A stretch of 64,000 nucleotides of DNA from assembly GCF_947499705.1 (NCBI RefSeq), contig NZ_CANMPJ010000001.1, positions 1,833,501 through 1,897,500 on the forward strand, in the 5' to 3' direction. The position numbers were made by a program, and so were the translations under genes. Below are positions 9,040 to 19,466 of this stretch, piece by piece. The notes beneath the pieces were generated by a model, which did no database searches, was not told the origin of the DNA, and saw nothing but the letters and a program-made list of their open reading frames with translations. Positions within the stretch are counted from its first letter, which is position 1; every line of letters starts with the position of its first letter. This DNA is from an uncultured Erythrobacter sp. Lineage in GTDB: Bacteria > Pseudomonadota > Alphaproteobacteria > Sphingomonadales > Sphingomonadaceae.

Positions 9040-10065
9040 ATGACTCAGCAAGCTCAAAGCGAAACCGCGCTCGATCCCAAGCAATTGATGCGCGATCTTG
9101 CTGCTTTTCGTGACCCGAAGCTTGGTCGCAGCCTGTGGGAATTGGCGATTACGCTGGTCCCATTCATGGCGGTGTTCGGCGCGGCGCTATTCGCTATCGA
9201 CGCAGGCTTCTACGCTGGGCTTGCGCTCATCCCTGTGGCGGGTTTGCTCCTGCTGCGGCTCTTTATCATTCAGCACGATTGCGGGCATGGCGCATTCCTT
9301 TCCAGCAAGAAGGGTAACGACTGGATCGGCAGAGCGCTGGGGGTTCTGACATTCACTCCCTATGATTGCTGGAGACTGTCGCATGCCCGCCACCACGCGC
9401 GCACAGGCAATCTGGATAAGCGCGGCTTTGGCGATGTCGACACCCTGACTGTGCGGGAGTTTCAAGAAGGCTCGCCAATTCAGCGCTTTGGCTATCGCTT
9501 GTACCGCCACCCGCTGGTGCTGTTCGGTTTCGGGCCGATCTATCTGTTCATCATTCGCCACCGTTTGCCGGTTGGCCTGATGCGCGAAGGTTCGCTGTAC
9601 TGGATCAGCGCGATGGCCACCAATGCCGTTCTCGCTGCGATCATGGCGGGACTGATGTTCGTCTTCGGGATCGGGACGACACTGCTGGTGGTGGTGTCGA
9701 CCCTGCTGATTGCGGCCTCCACAGGTGTGTGGCTGTTTTATGTCCAGCACCAATATGAAGACGCGCATTGGGACCGTCAGGAAAACTGGTCTTTTCAGGA
9801 AGCTGCATTGCACGGCAGTTCCTATCTGACCCTGCCCCAACCGCTACGCTGGTTTACCGGGAATATCGGCATCCACCACGTCCACCATCTGGCCAGCAGC
9901 ATCCCGTTCTATCGTTTGCCCGAAGTGCTCAAGAAGTACCCGGAGCTTGAGGATCTCAACCGCCTGTCGATGCGCGAAACGCTGCGGCCGATGGTTTTGG
10001 CCCTATGGGACGAAGACAGCCGGAAACTTGTGAGCTTTCGTCAGGCTGCGCAAGCCAGCGCTTAG
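9040..10065 (+). CDS. Membrane fatty acid desaturase
   Basis: This 341-residue protein starts at ATG 9040 behind an aaggaa ribosome binding site. Three histidine boxes typical of membrane diiron desaturases are present: HDCGH (79-83), HARHH (115-119) and HHVHH (279-283). They are separated by hydrophobic segments around 34-75 and 185-235. The family inserts double bonds into acyl chains at the cytoplasmic membrane using O2. The sequence resembles the omega-6/delta-12-like group, but regiospecificity cannot be read from it. Its stop overlaps the stop of the convergent PEP-mutase-like gene by three bases. Confidence 0.9.
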   Translation: MTQQAQSETALDPKQLMRDLAAFRDPKLGRSLWELAITLVPFMAVFGAALFAIDAGFYAGLALIPVAGLLLLRLFIIQHDCGHGAFLSSKKGNDWIGRALGVLTFTPYDCWRLSHARHHARTGNLDKRGFGDVDTLTVREFQEGSPIQRFGYRLYRHPLVLFGFGPIYLFIIRHRLPVGLMREGSLYWISAMATNAVLAAIMAGLMFVFGIGTTLLVVVSTLLIAASTGVWLFYVQHQYEDAHWDRQENWSFQEAALHGSSYLTLPQPLRWFTGNIGIHHVHHLASSIPFYRLPEVLKKYPELEDLNRLSMRETLRPMVLALWDEDSRKLVSFRQAAQASA

Positions 10066-10808
10066 GCTGAGAACGCCGCCTTCGCCGCTTCGGTTACGCC
10101 GGCCATCGCCTCACGCCAAGGTGCCGGGCCATAGCTGATGCGTGCAACGCCCAGCTCCGCCAATTCCGCATTGCTGACCATGCCAGGCAAACGCATCACG
10201 TTAACTGGCATATCGACGCTTTCACAGATTTGCGCGATCATGGCCGGGTCGCTCAGTCCGGGGATGAAGAAACAACCCGCTCCCGCCGCGCGATAGGCTG
10301 CCGCACGTTCGATTGCGGCATCGACCAGCTCGGCGCGGTTGGGGTTTTCACCCGCCATCAGCGGCCCGAGAAACAGATCGGTTCGGGCGTTTACGAATAG
10401 GCCGGCACCGTCGACCGCTGCGATCCGCTCCGCCTGTTCGTCTACTGGCCGCAGATAGCTGGTCCGGATCAAACGATCTTCAAGATTGCAGCCGGTGATT
10501 TGAACGTCGTACAGCGCTGCTGCGACCCTGCTGAGACCTTCTAGATCCTCCGCAAAACCCGCTTCAATATCAACTGAGATCGGCAATTCGACTGCCTCGG
10601 CGATTTGCCTCGCGGTTTCGACAAGCCTCGGGAACGGGATGCGTTCTCCGTCTTCATAGCCCTGCGCTCCTGCCAGCGAGAGACTGCCCGTTGCAATCAC
10701 TTTCGCGCCGGCAGCGGCGACAGCTATGGCGCTGCCTACATCCCACACGTTGTACAGGATCAACGGATCATCACTGCGGTGAAGCGCGGCAAATATCTCT
10801 TTAGCCAT
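10062..10808 (-). CDS. Isocitrate lyase/PEP mutase superfamily enzyme
   Basis: This 248-residue protein has the ICL/PEP-mutase barrel signatures: LYNVWDVGSAIAVAAAGAK, ATGSLSLAGAQGYEDG, and the Mg-binding segment PISVDIEAGF followed by GCNLEDR. The KKCGH signature of true isocitrate lyase is absent, and 248 residues is short for it. It therefore belongs with the oxaloacetate-hydrolase/methylisocitrate-lyase-like PEPM group that acts on C-C or C-P bonds of alpha-keto acids. It begins one base after the ada stop, so it is the last gene of the DUF1203-ada operon. The substrate is unknown. Confidence 0.85.
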   Translation of the reverse strand: MAKEIFAALHRSDDPLILYNVWDVGSAIAVAAAGAKVIATGSLSLAGAQGYEDGERIPFPRLVETARQIAEAVELPISVDIEAGFAEDLEGLSRVAAALYDVQITGCNLEDRLIRTSYLRPVDEQAERIAAVDGAGLFVNARTDLFLGPLMAGENPNRAELVDAAIERAAAYRAAGAGCFFIPGLSDPAMIAQICESVDMPVNVMRLPGMVSNAELAELGVARISYGPAPWREAMAGVTEAAKAAFSA

Positions 10809-10809
10809 G

Positions 10810-11847
10810 TCAGAACAGTTCCTTCTGGTCGGCGCCTTCGCGCTTCAGCAATTCCGCCTTGATCTCCGGCCCGTAGGCATAGCCGCCCACACCTCCGCTG
10901 GCAGGGACCACCCGGTGACACGGAATCAGTACGGCGATGTTGTTCGCGCCATTCGCGCTGCCAACCGCTCGGCTCGCCTTGGGGTTACCTAGCATCGCAG
11001 CCTGTTCGCCATAACTGCGGGTTTCGCCCGCCGGGATTTTGCGCAAGGCCTCCCAGCAGCGCTGCTGAAACGCGGTTCCCTTCACATCCAAGGGAATGTG
11101 CGAGCTATCGAGCGAAGGCTCTTCCACCACCACCACGACCTGATCGAACAGGGCGCGGAATTCTTCGCCACCAGCGACCAGTTCTGCCTTTGGGAAACGC
11201 CTGTGCAGCGCATCTTCACCTTCGTTGAAGCTCAGACAGCACACGCCCTTCTCAGTCGCGGCTACGAGCATCTCGCCGAGCGAAGTCGGCACCACGCTCC
11301 AATAAATCGTCCGGCCCTTGCCGCCATCGCGCCAGTCACTCGCTTGCATGCCAAGCTTCCCTTTCGTGTCTGAATAAAAGCGCGAGGGAGCCGAATACCC
11401 CGCTTCATAGAGCGCGTCGGTCACGCTTGCTCCGCCTTCCAGAGCTTCTCGCACACGCTCCTCACGCAATGCCCGCGCAAAGGCTGAAGGGGAAAGACCG
11501 ACCGTCCGTTTGAACAGGCGCTGGAAATGTGTCGGTGAATAGCCGGTCAGTTCGGACAGTTGATCGAGAGTCTTCGCGCCGTCAGCGCGGATAGCCGCAA
11601 TCGCTGCCAAGACGCAGGCTTCTTCGGCGCTTTGAGTGTTGGGCGAGCACCTTTTGCAGGCACGCAGACCGGCAGCCTCGGCATCGGCCGACGTCGCATA
11701 GAATCGGACGTTCTTGCGATGCGGCATTCGAGCAGGGCAACTCGGGCGGCAATAAATGCCGGTGGAATGGACGCCGGTCACGAACGCTCCATCGAAAGCG
11801 CGATCCTTGCGTTGCACCGCTTCCCAGGCTTGAGTGTCGGAAATCAT
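10810..11847 (-). CDS. ada: Bifunctional Ada: transcriptional regulator and O6-methylguanine-DNA methyltransferase
   Basis: This 345-residue full-length Ada has an N-terminal zinc domain with Cys33, Cys37, Cys64 and Cys67, where the first accepts methyl from phosphotriesters. An AraC-type helix-turn-helix follows (about 80-180, GYSPTHFQRLFKRTVGLSP). The C-terminal alkyltransferase domain has the catalytic PCHRV motif (Cys310) and the YGEQAAMLG segment. Self-methylation of the N-terminal domain turns Ada into an activator of alkylation-repair genes. It overlaps the upstream DUF1203 gene by ATGA and is followed one base later by the PEP-mutase-like gene. Confidence 0.96.
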   Translation of the reverse strand: MISDTQAWEAVQRKDRAFDGAFVTGVHSTGIYCRPSCPARMPHRKNVRFYATSADAEAAGLRACKRCSPNTQSAEEACVLAAIAAIRADGAKTLDQLSELTGYSPTHFQRLFKRTVGLSPSAFARALREERVREALEGGASVTDALYEAGYSAPSRFYSDTKGKLGMQASDWRDGGKGRTIYWSVVPTSLGEMLVAATEKGVCCLSFNEGEDALHRRFPKAELVAGGEEFRALFDQVVVVVEEPSLDSSHIPLDVKGTAFQQRCWEALRKIPAGETRSYGEQAAMLGNPKASRAVGSANGANNIAVLIPCHRVVPASGGVGGYAYGPEIKAELLKREGADQKELF

Positions 11848-12320
11848 ACCGTCACCTCATAGCGCTCAATCCGCGCGGCGAAACAGCCATGCATAGCATT
11901 GTGCGCATCGATATAGGCGATTTTGGGGTCGTCGAGCAGCGCCTGAACGAGCGTTTCGACATCGTCCGATAGCGAAAGCCCCGCGCGGTGGAGATTGCCC
12001 TGCGCATCGTAGCACCTGAGCGCTATCGGCCGGGCGCGCAGGATCGGCGGAACTGCATCGACGTAGTCGGCAGCTTCGTGCGCATCCTTACGAACATAAA
12101 CTGCAAAAGCGCTGCGATACGGTGTTTCGACCGCGTGGTTGGTATAGTGCGTGAGCAACAGCTCCTCACCCTCCGCTGCATCTTCGAGACTGACGCGGCA
12201 AGGAAAGCGTCCCTCGCCCGCTACCTCACGGCGCGCACGCCGCCTTTTGAGCGTGTCTTCGCTGGCATCGAAAAGCGGGGCAAACTGGTCTGGGTCTAGT
12301 CCGCGAATTCTGAAGGTCAT
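11844..12320 (-). CDS. DUF1203 family protein
   Basis: This 158-residue cytoplasmic protein matches DUF1203: TFRIRGLDPDQFAPLF at the start, then FPCRVSLEDAAEGEELLLTHY, and the C-terminal block AYIDAHNAMHGCFAARIERY. The function of the family is not established. It is the first gene of a minus-strand operon with ada (ATGA overlap) and the PEP-mutase-like gene. This suggests co-regulation with the alkylation response, but association is not function. The divergent neighbour is the first S1 protease gene, 97 bases away. Confidence 0.85.
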   Translation of the reverse strand: MTFRIRGLDPDQFAPLFDASEDTLKRRRARREVAGEGRFPCRVSLEDAAEGEELLLTHYTNHAVETPYRSAFAVYVRKDAHEAADYVDAVPPILRARPIALRCYDAQGNLHRAGLSLSDDVETLVQALLDDPKIAYIDAHNAMHGCFAARIERYEVTV

Positions 12321-12417
12321 GCTTCGGTCTCCTTGTTAGGCATGACCGGCAATTGAACGATAACGGGCAAAGCCTCATCCCGAAGCTTGCGGTCAATGTG
12401 ATTGGGGGTCAAACAGC

Positions 12418-13995
12418 GTGGTCATGAACCGTTTCGTCATGGCGCTGCTTGTTGCCGTTATCTTCGTTTTGCCGATTTCGGCTCAGGCCGATCCCGGCGA
12501 TGTCGATGCCGCTGCGCGCGGCGTGGTGCGGGTGGTTCTGATCGGCCAGGACGGGGAGGAACTGACACCGATCAGCCATGGCAGCGGATTTGCGGTCTCT
12601 CCGACCAAGATCGTCACCAACGCGCATGTCATCCGCGAAGCGTTGCAGGATGACACTCTTCGCATCGGCATCGTGCCAAGCGAAGGCGCGGACGCCGCCT
12701 TTGCCCGCCCAGTTGCCGTCAGTCCGCGTAATGATCTCGCGCTGCTCGAATTCGTGGAAGCGGATATGCGCCTGCCTCCGCTCACCATCGCCGGCGGGGT
12801 CAGCGGTGACATGGGTGAGGTTTCCGCTGTCGGCTATCCGATGAATGTCGACCTCGCGCAGGGGCTGGAGATCAGCGACATCTTCCAGGCGCAACCTCCG
12901 GTGAAGAGCCGCGGGTTTCTCTCAGGCGAGCGCCCGAGCCGCCAATTCGATACGATCCTGCACACGGCCCCGATTGCACGCGGCAATTCCGGAGGACCGC
13001 TGCTCGATGGGTGCGGGCGCGTGCTCGGGGTCAATTCCTTCGGGGCGGACTCGGATGGATCGGATGCTGAGTTCTATTTCGCGGTTTCCTTGCGCGAATT
13101 GCTCCCATTCCTGCGCGACAACGACGTCGAACCGCGTACCAATGCCCTTCCCTGCCGCTCGATCGAAGAGTTGAACGCAGCCGAGCGCGACCGCTTCGAA
13201 CAGCAACGCGCCGAAGCGCGCGAACGGCTCGAAGCGCGCGAGGCGGAACTACGCGAAAAGCGCGCCGCTGCGATGGTCAAAGCGCAGATGGAAGTGCTGG
13301 AAGCGCGTGAAAATGCGATGGCATTGGCGATGGTGCTGCTGCTGGTTGCCATCGGCTGCGGCTACGCGGCGTTGCAGCAGCGCCAATCTGAGGAAACGCG
13401 CACTCGGGCCATGCTGCTTGCCGGTATCGGCGGCGCAGCGCTGATTGGCGCAATCCTCGCATGGCTGACGCGTCCCAGTTTTGCTGAGATCGAAGAGCGG
13501 GTCGAAGCGGCGATGGCTGGTGACGATGACACGAGCGGCGACGGTCCGACCAATGCAACAGCGAGCGATGGCACGCTGATCTGCACCTTGGTGCCCGAGC
13601 GCAGCCGCATCACAGGCGCGCGAACCGACGATGTCGAATTCGATTGGTCCGCCGATGGCTGCGTCAATGGCCGCACGCAATATGGCATGTCCGGCGGCAC
13701 ATGGTCGCGGGTCTTCGTGCCTAACGATGAACAAGCTGTCTCCGTCAACACATACGATCCGCAGACGCGGGTCTTCCAGACCGACCGGTATCTGCTGCGC
13801 CAGTCGGGAATGACTGAAGCACGTGCAGCCCGCCGCGAATACTCACCGCCAGCCTGCGGCGTAAGCGATGCAGCGCGGTTGCTGGGCGAGCAGCAATCGA
13901 AGGTGATCTCACTGTTGCCCGACCGCCCGAATGAACGTCTGGTCTATACCTGCGAGGCGAAAAGTGTCGCCGGAGGTAGTGGCGGCGAAGAATAG
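12418..13995 (+). CDS. Membrane-anchored trypsin-like serine protease, tandem paralog 1
   Basis: This 525-residue protein starts at GTG 12418, about 9 bases from a ggggg ribosome binding site; ATG 12424 is the alternative. A signal peptide is followed by a trypsin/HtrA-like domain with catalytic His70 (VTNAHVI), Asp106 (RNDLALLE) and Ser191 (RGNSGGPLL). Next come a charged coiled-coil (about 255-310), two hydrophobic segments (about 318-336 and 348-366) and a C-terminal extracytoplasmic domain with cysteines. No PDZ domain is visible, unlike DegP. The next gene has the same architecture, indicating a tandem duplication. It is probably periplasmic and membrane-tethered; the substrate is unknown. 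Confidence 0.85.
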   Translation: MVMNRFVMALLVAVIFVLPISAQADPGDVDAAARGVVRVVLIGQDGEELTPISHGSGFAVSPTKIVTNAHVIREALQDDTLRIGIVPSEGADAAFARPVAVSPRNDLALLEFVEADMRLPPLTIAGGVSGDMGEVSAVGYPMNVDLAQGLEISDIFQAQPPVKSRGFLSGERPSRQFDTILHTAPIARGNSGGPLLDGCGRVLGVNSFGADSDGSDAEFYFAVSLRELLPFLRDNDVEPRTNALPCRSIEELNAAERDRFEQQRAEARERLEAREAELREKRAAAMVKAQMEVLEARENAMALAMVLLLVAIGCGYAALQQRQSEETRTRAMLLAGIGGAALIGAILAWLTRPSFAEIEERVEAAMAGDDDTSGDGPTNATASDGTLICTLVPERSRITGARTDDVEFDWSADGCVNGRTQYGMSGGTWSRVFVPNDEQAVSVNTYDPQTRVFQTDRYLLRQSGMTEARAARREYSPPACGVSDAARLLGEQQSKVISLLPDRPNERLVYTCEAKSVAGGSGGEE

Positions 13996-14011
13996 GGGCG
14001 GCAAAGAATAG
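13981..14011 (+). repeat. 16-bp tandem duplication of a gene's 3' end including the stop codon
   Basis: The last 15 bases of protease paralog 1, ggcggcgaagaatag, recur one base later as ggcggcaaagaatag (13997-14011). There is one mismatch, and the TAG is repeated. The duplicated copy lies in the intergenic space before paralog 2. Confidence 0.9.
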
Positions 14012-14082
14012 TCAAGTAATCCGTTGAACTGACCCGATTTGCAGTGTCATAAGCGGGCAAGGCGAACAGGGGAATCCAAGCG

Positions 14083-15609
14083 GTGCATTTGATCACGAGA
14101 CTGTTGCTGCTGTTCGCGCTGGTTTTTGCGGCATTCTCCCCCGCACAGCTTCTCGCCGATCAGAAAGACATCGATGTTGCCGCGCGCGGCGTGGTGCGGG
14201 TGGTCATCATCCAGATGATGCCGGACGGCGCGCGATATGTCGGACACGGTACGGGTTTTGCCGTCCAGCCTGACAAGATCGTCACCAATGAGCATGTCAT
14301 CAGGCAAGTGCTCAGAAGCGACAATCTGGTCGCAGTCGTGGTGCCATCCGAAGGCGATGACTACACCGCTGCCAAGGTGCTGCGTGCCGATGCGCGGCGC
14401 GATCTTGCCTTGCTGGAGATTGTTGGCGATCTGAGGCTTCCCCCGCTCACTTTAATGACCAATTTCATCCCTGCCGACAAACAAGTGGCGGCGATGGGGT
14501 ATCCTGGCGTGGTCGAGTTTCCGACCATTCGATCTCAGGGAGAACTCATCAAGAGCGCGGTTCCGATCACAACACGAGGCTCGGTTTCTGCCGAGCGCGA
14601 ACGCAATGGTGTGAGCCTCTATCTGCATCAGGCCGATATTGCAGGCGGCAATTCAGGCGGACCTCTGGTCGATGATTGCGGACGCGTGCTGGGCGTAAAC
14701 AGCGCGGTCACGATGTCCGGTCAGGGCGAAGGTGAATTCTACTTCGCTGTCCAGAACCGTGAGTTGCTACCGTTCCTGCGCGCCGCCGACGTGAATCCCA
14801 AAACCACCGACCTACCTTGCCGCTCGCTAGCTGACGTGCAGCGCGAACAGGATGCGAGGAGCGCTGCCGTTGAAGCCGAACAGCGCGCCGAGGCGGAACG
14901 GCGCGCCGCAGAGGTGGCGGCGGAGCGCGAGAGGATCGAGGTCGAAGTTCGCGAAGAACGCGAGAATATGATGGCGGTTGCTGCGGTCTTGCTGGTTGTC
15001 GCGGCGGGCATCGGTGTCTTTGCGGCCATGAACCTGCAGAACCAGCACAGCCGTCCGCGCGGGTTTATCCTCAGCGCCATTGCCGGTGTTGCAGCCATTG
15101 GAGCAGCCGTTGTCTGGATTGCTCGACCAGGAGATTCCGATGTGGCGGATCGCCTCGCGAACGGCAGAGACGATGGATCATCAGGCGATCCAGCCCTCGC
15201 GACTGGGTTCCAGGCTGGTCCCGTTATCTGCGCGCTTGACCTTGAACGCAGCCGGATAACCGGCGCGCCAAAACGCGATCACGAATTTGAATGGGGTGAA
15301 GCTGGCTGCCACGGCACCACCCAGTATGAGCTGCGCGGTGACGCCTGGCAGCGGATCTTCGTCCCTCAAGAAGACTATATGGTCCGCACCGCCTCGATCA
15401 ATCCGGCAACCGGAGAGTACCGGGTGGAACGCTACCTCCTCCCGCGCAGCCAGTGGCAGATCGCACGCGACACCCGGATGAGCTACGAACCGCCCAGCTG
15501 CGGCGCGCTGAACGGTTCGGAAAGGCTCGGTGACTTGCAGGACAAGGTGTTCGACCTGCTGCCAGACGAGCCGGACGAGCGGCTCGTCTACGCCTGCACG
15601 AACAAGTGA
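14083..15609 (+). CDS. Membrane-anchored trypsin-like serine protease, tandem paralog 2
   Basis: This 508-residue protein starts at GTG 14083 behind agggga, the same start arrangement as paralog 1. A signal peptide is followed by a protease domain with His71 (TNEHVI), Asp107 (RRDLALLE) and Ser191 (GGNSGGPLV). A charged coiled-coil (about 252-305), two hydrophobic segments and a C-terminal domain follow. That domain shares CALDLERSRITGA and related blocks with paralog 1 (CTLVPERSRITGA). Both triads are intact, so neither copy looks decayed. The strongest divergence is in the linker and C-terminal domain, which would fit different regulation or substrates. The two genes are 87 bases apart and probably co-transcribed. 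Confidence 0.85.
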   Translation: MHLITRLLLLFALVFAAFSPAQLLADQKDIDVAARGVVRVVIIQMMPDGARYVGHGTGFAVQPDKIVTNEHVIRQVLRSDNLVAVVVPSEGDDYTAAKVLRADARRDLALLEIVGDLRLPPLTLMTNFIPADKQVAAMGYPGVVEFPTIRSQGELIKSAVPITTRGSVSAERERNGVSLYLHQADIAGGNSGGPLVDDCGRVLGVNSAVTMSGQGEGEFYFAVQNRELLPFLRAADVNPKTTDLPCRSLADVQREQDARSAAVEAEQRAEAERRAAEVAAERERIEVEVREERENMMAVAAVLLVVAAGIGVFAAMNLQNQHSRPRGFILSAIAGVAAIGAAVVWIARPGDSDVADRLANGRDDGSSGDPALATGFQAGPVICALDLERSRITGAPKRDHEFEWGEAGCHGTTQYELRGDAWQRIFVPQEDYMVRTASINPATGEYRVERYLLPRSQWQIARDTRMSYEPPSCGALNGSERLGDLQDKVFDLLPDEPDERLVYACTNK

Positions 15610-15642
15610 TTTTTCGCCCTCAGCGGCGCTAAACTCATTTTT

Positions 15643-15789
15643 GTCATTGCGAGGAGCCGAAGGCGGAGTCGAAGACGGCCAAAGGCCACCCGGCAATCCA
15701 TGGCGCAACAGTAGCACGTTATTGCGACAGCCTTGACGCTTGGGAACTTGCACCATGGATTGCCGCGCGGCTTCGCCGCTCGCAATGAC
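15643..15789. repeat. REP/MITE-like palindromic intergenic element
   Basis: The ends are inverted: gtcattgcgag at 15643 is mirrored by ctcgcaatgac ending at 15789. Inside lies a second mirrored pair, ggcaatccatgg (about 15693) and ccatggattgcc (about 15753). The element fills the space between the protease gene and the convergent dioxygenase gene. Sequences of the type cattgcgag...gcaatccatgg are familiar as dispersed palindromic repeats in many bacterial genomes. Only one copy is in this window, so mobility cannot be judged. Confidence 0.8.
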
Positions 15790-15802
15790 GAAATTAGTAG
15801 AG

Positions 15803-16630
15803 TTACGCCGCCAAAGCTTCCCCGCTTAGCGTGATGCGGTGCATCTCGCGGCGGTGACCGGCGTAGTCATTGATTGCGTTGTGCCAGCTGGTCCGGTTGT
15901 CCCAGATCGCGACCGTGCCCGGTTTCCATTGCAGGCGGCATTGGTTGTCTTCGGTCAGCGCAGCATCGCACAGGCGCTGAAGCAGCGGCAGGCTTTCCTC
16001 GCGCGTCTGACCGACAAAGTTGATCGTGAAAGCAGTGTTCACATAGAGCAACCTGCGCCCGGTTTGCGGGTGGCGGATCACCACCGGATGAACCGCGCCG
16101 GTCTTTAGGTCCTGCCCGCGCAGGCTCTTACCCATGTCGGTCTGCGCATAGAGCCCGTCGGCCTTATATACGTGGTCGGCTGTGTGAAACGCCTCGAGAT
16201 TGTCGATCTCGGCCTTCAGATCATCGGGCAGCGCATCATAGGCCGCGCCCATATGTGCCCATTCGGTGTCCCCGCCTTGAGGGGGTAGATCGCGCGCAAC
16301 CAGCACCGATCCCATCGCGGGAATTTGATCGTAGGAATGGTCGGTATGCCACGCCCCGCCAATGTTGGTAGACTGGTCAGCCTCTTTCTTGACCACTGCG
16401 ATCTCGTTGTAATCGTCTTGCAGCGGGAAATAGTTGTTCACATCGATCCCGCCCCAGCGGCGGCCGAACTTGATGTGATCCTCTGGCGAGAATTCCTGAT
16501 CGCGAAACACCGCAACGCCGTGCTCGTAGATCGCCGTTTTGATTTCCTGCATTTCGGCATCGCTGCAATCTGCGAGCGAAACACCCGAAACCTCGACCCC
16601 GCATTTGGGCGCCATCTTTGTGAATTCCAT
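15803..16630 (-). CDS. TauD/TfdA-family Fe(II)/2-oxoglutarate dioxygenase
   Basis: This 275-residue protein has the facial triad His95-x-Asp97 (WHTDHSY) and His250 (TSWHNA), with the 2-oxoglutarate-binding Arg265 in EMHRITL. Its length and blocks (EHGVAVFRDQ, LLYVNTAFT, WDNRTSWHNAINDY) match TauD/TfdA enzymes, which hydroxylate substrates such as taurine, alkyl sulfates or aryloxyacids to release sulfite or related groups. No sulfonate transporter or regulator is adjacent, so the substrate is open. The enzyme is cytoplasmic. Its stop lies just beyond the palindromic repeat element. Confidence 0.92.
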   Translation of the reverse strand: MEFTKMAPKCGVEVSGVSLADCSDAEMQEIKTAIYEHGVAVFRDQEFSPEDHIKFGRRWGGIDVNNYFPLQDDYNEIAVVKKEADQSTNIGGAWHTDHSYDQIPAMGSVLVARDLPPQGGDTEWAHMGAAYDALPDDLKAEIDNLEAFHTADHVYKADGLYAQTDMGKSLRGQDLKTGAVHPVVIRHPQTGRRLLYVNTAFTINFVGQTREESLPLLQRLCDAALTEDNQCRLQWKPGTVAIWDNRTSWHNAINDYAGHRREMHRITLSGEALAA

Positions 16631-16795
16631 CGTTCCTCTCCCCTCGGCGTTTTCCGCCGTTACCGGTCAATCTGCCGAGACTCATGATCTTTGACAAGAG
16701 CAGACCTCTGATCCCGATGCGCCTCGCCGAAAGCGGGAGAATGTGCGATTGAGCGGTGCGTCAGGCATTTTGCGCCAGCGCCTTAGGAGAAAGCC

Positions 16796-17188
16796 ATGCG
16801 GATCATCGCCAACATATTGGTCGGCCTAATTGCAGCACTCCATCTCTATATTGCTTGGTTTGAGATGTTTGCATGGACCACTCGGGGGCCTGCGGTATTT
16901 CCGACCATACCAGCCGAGATATTCCCGCAAACCATATCGATGGCAGCGAACCAGGGCCTCTATAACGCATTTCTGGCGGCGGGCCTGATCTGGGCACTCA
17001 CAATCCGTGACCGAATGTGGAGTAGGAATGTGGCTTACTTCTTTCTTCTTTGTGTCGCCGTTGCTGGGATCTTCGGCGGACTCACGGTCACGCCCAGAAT
17101 TGCCCTGATCCAGACCTTGCCGGCTGTCATTGCGATGGTTTTCGTGTGGAGCTCAGGCCGTACACCCAGCCAATCATTGCGCGCATAG
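16796..17188 (+). CDS. DUF1304 family membrane protein
   Basis: This 130-residue protein starts at ATG 16796 behind an aggaga site. It has four predicted membrane helices (about 4-24, 50-70, 78-97 and 103-122) and the DUF1304 signatures ALHLYIAWFEMFAW and NQGLYNAFLAAGL. The family is found in many bacteria without an established function. It stands alone between the dioxygenase and the ATP synthase operon, with 174 bases to atpH. Confidence 0.87.
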   Translation: MRIIANILVGLIAALHLYIAWFEMFAWTTRGPAVFPTIPAEIFPQTISMAANQGLYNAFLAAGLIWALTIRDRMWSRNVAYFFLLCVAVAGIFGGLTVTPRIALIQTLPAVIAMVFVWSSGRTPSQSLRA

Positions 17189-17243
17189 ATTGCAGGCGTG
17201 CAAAAGTCGCAACTGTTGCCGGTTGATTCACAGAGGACTCGGC

Positions 17244-17270
17244 TTGCAAACCCCCTACCCCGATGCTAGG
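17244..17270 (+). promoter_or_regulatory. Candidate promoter of the F1-ATPase operon
   Basis: A TTGCAA hexamer at 17244-17249 is followed 15 bases later by GCTAGG (17265-17270), about 93 bases upstream of atpH. The spacing is short for a sigma-70 promoter, so this is only a candidate. No other strong promoter-like pair is visible in the gap. Confidence 0.3.
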
Positions 17271-17362
17271 CGCGCGCCAACTTCGCCGGGAGCCCCTTTT
17301 GTGTGCCCGGAATTCCGAAGCCAAGCATCGTTATTTCTTCGATCCTAGAGGACAAACAGCGC

Positions 17363-17917
17363 GTGGATATTTCCGCCGGTATTCAGGCTAGCCTGGCAGG
17401 GCGTTACGCCTCGGCACTTTTCGAACTCGCCAGCGAGAATGGCACCGTGACCGCGGTCGAATCCGACCTCGAAACGCTCGGTGCCGCACTCAGCGAGTCA
17501 GAAGACCTTGCCGCAGCAACGACCAACCCGCAGCTATCGCGTGCCGATCAGGGCCATGCGATCGCTGGCGTGGCAAAGCATCTTGGCCTCTCGGACCTGA
17601 CCACCAATTTCCTTGGCGTGCTGGCCGGCAATCGGCGGCTGTCGAAACTGCCGGACATGATCCGCGCATTCAAAACTATTGCAGCGGCGCAGCGCGGTGA
17701 AGTCACCGCCAACGTGACCAGCGCGCATCCGCTCAGCGATGAGCAGCTGGCAACGCTCAAAACCAAGCTTACCGCTCGTGAAGGCCGCACGGTCATGCTC
17801 GACTCGACAGTCGATCCTGATCTGCTCGGCGGCCTCGTCGTCACCATTGGATCGCAGCGCATTGATGCCTCGATCCGCACCCGTCTCAACTCGCTTGCCC
17901 AGGCAATGAAGGCCTAA
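17363..17917 (+). CDS. atpH: ATP synthase F1 subunit delta
   Basis: This protein is 184 residues from GTG 17363, which lies 10 bases after an agagga site. An upstream in-frame ATG at 17303 would add a proline- and charge-rich tail absent from the family. Signatures are [15 protein letters not shown] at the N-terminus and [24 protein letters not shown] near the C-terminus. The delta subunit links the F1 head to the peripheral stalk. It is the first gene of the atpHAGDC operon, 12 bases before atpA. Fo genes are not here, as is usual in alphaproteobacteria. Confidence 0.96.
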   Translation: MDISAGIQASLAGRYASALFELASENGTVTAVESDLETLGAALSESEDLAAATTNPQLSRADQGHAIAGVAKHLGLSDLTTNFLGVLAGNRRLSKLPDMIRAFKTIAAAQRGEVTANVTSAHPLSDEQLATLKTKLTAREGRTVMLDSTVDPDLLGGLVVTIGSQRIDASIRTRLNSLAQAMKA

Positions 17918-19459
<1,542 letters not shown>

Positions 19460-19466
19460 GACAGGT

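Noticed and set aside
10062..10808. Isocitrate lyase that would complete a glyoxylate shunt with malate synthase G
   Set aside because: The KKCGH motif is missing and the protein is far too short, so it is only a member of the PEP mutase/ICL superfamily.
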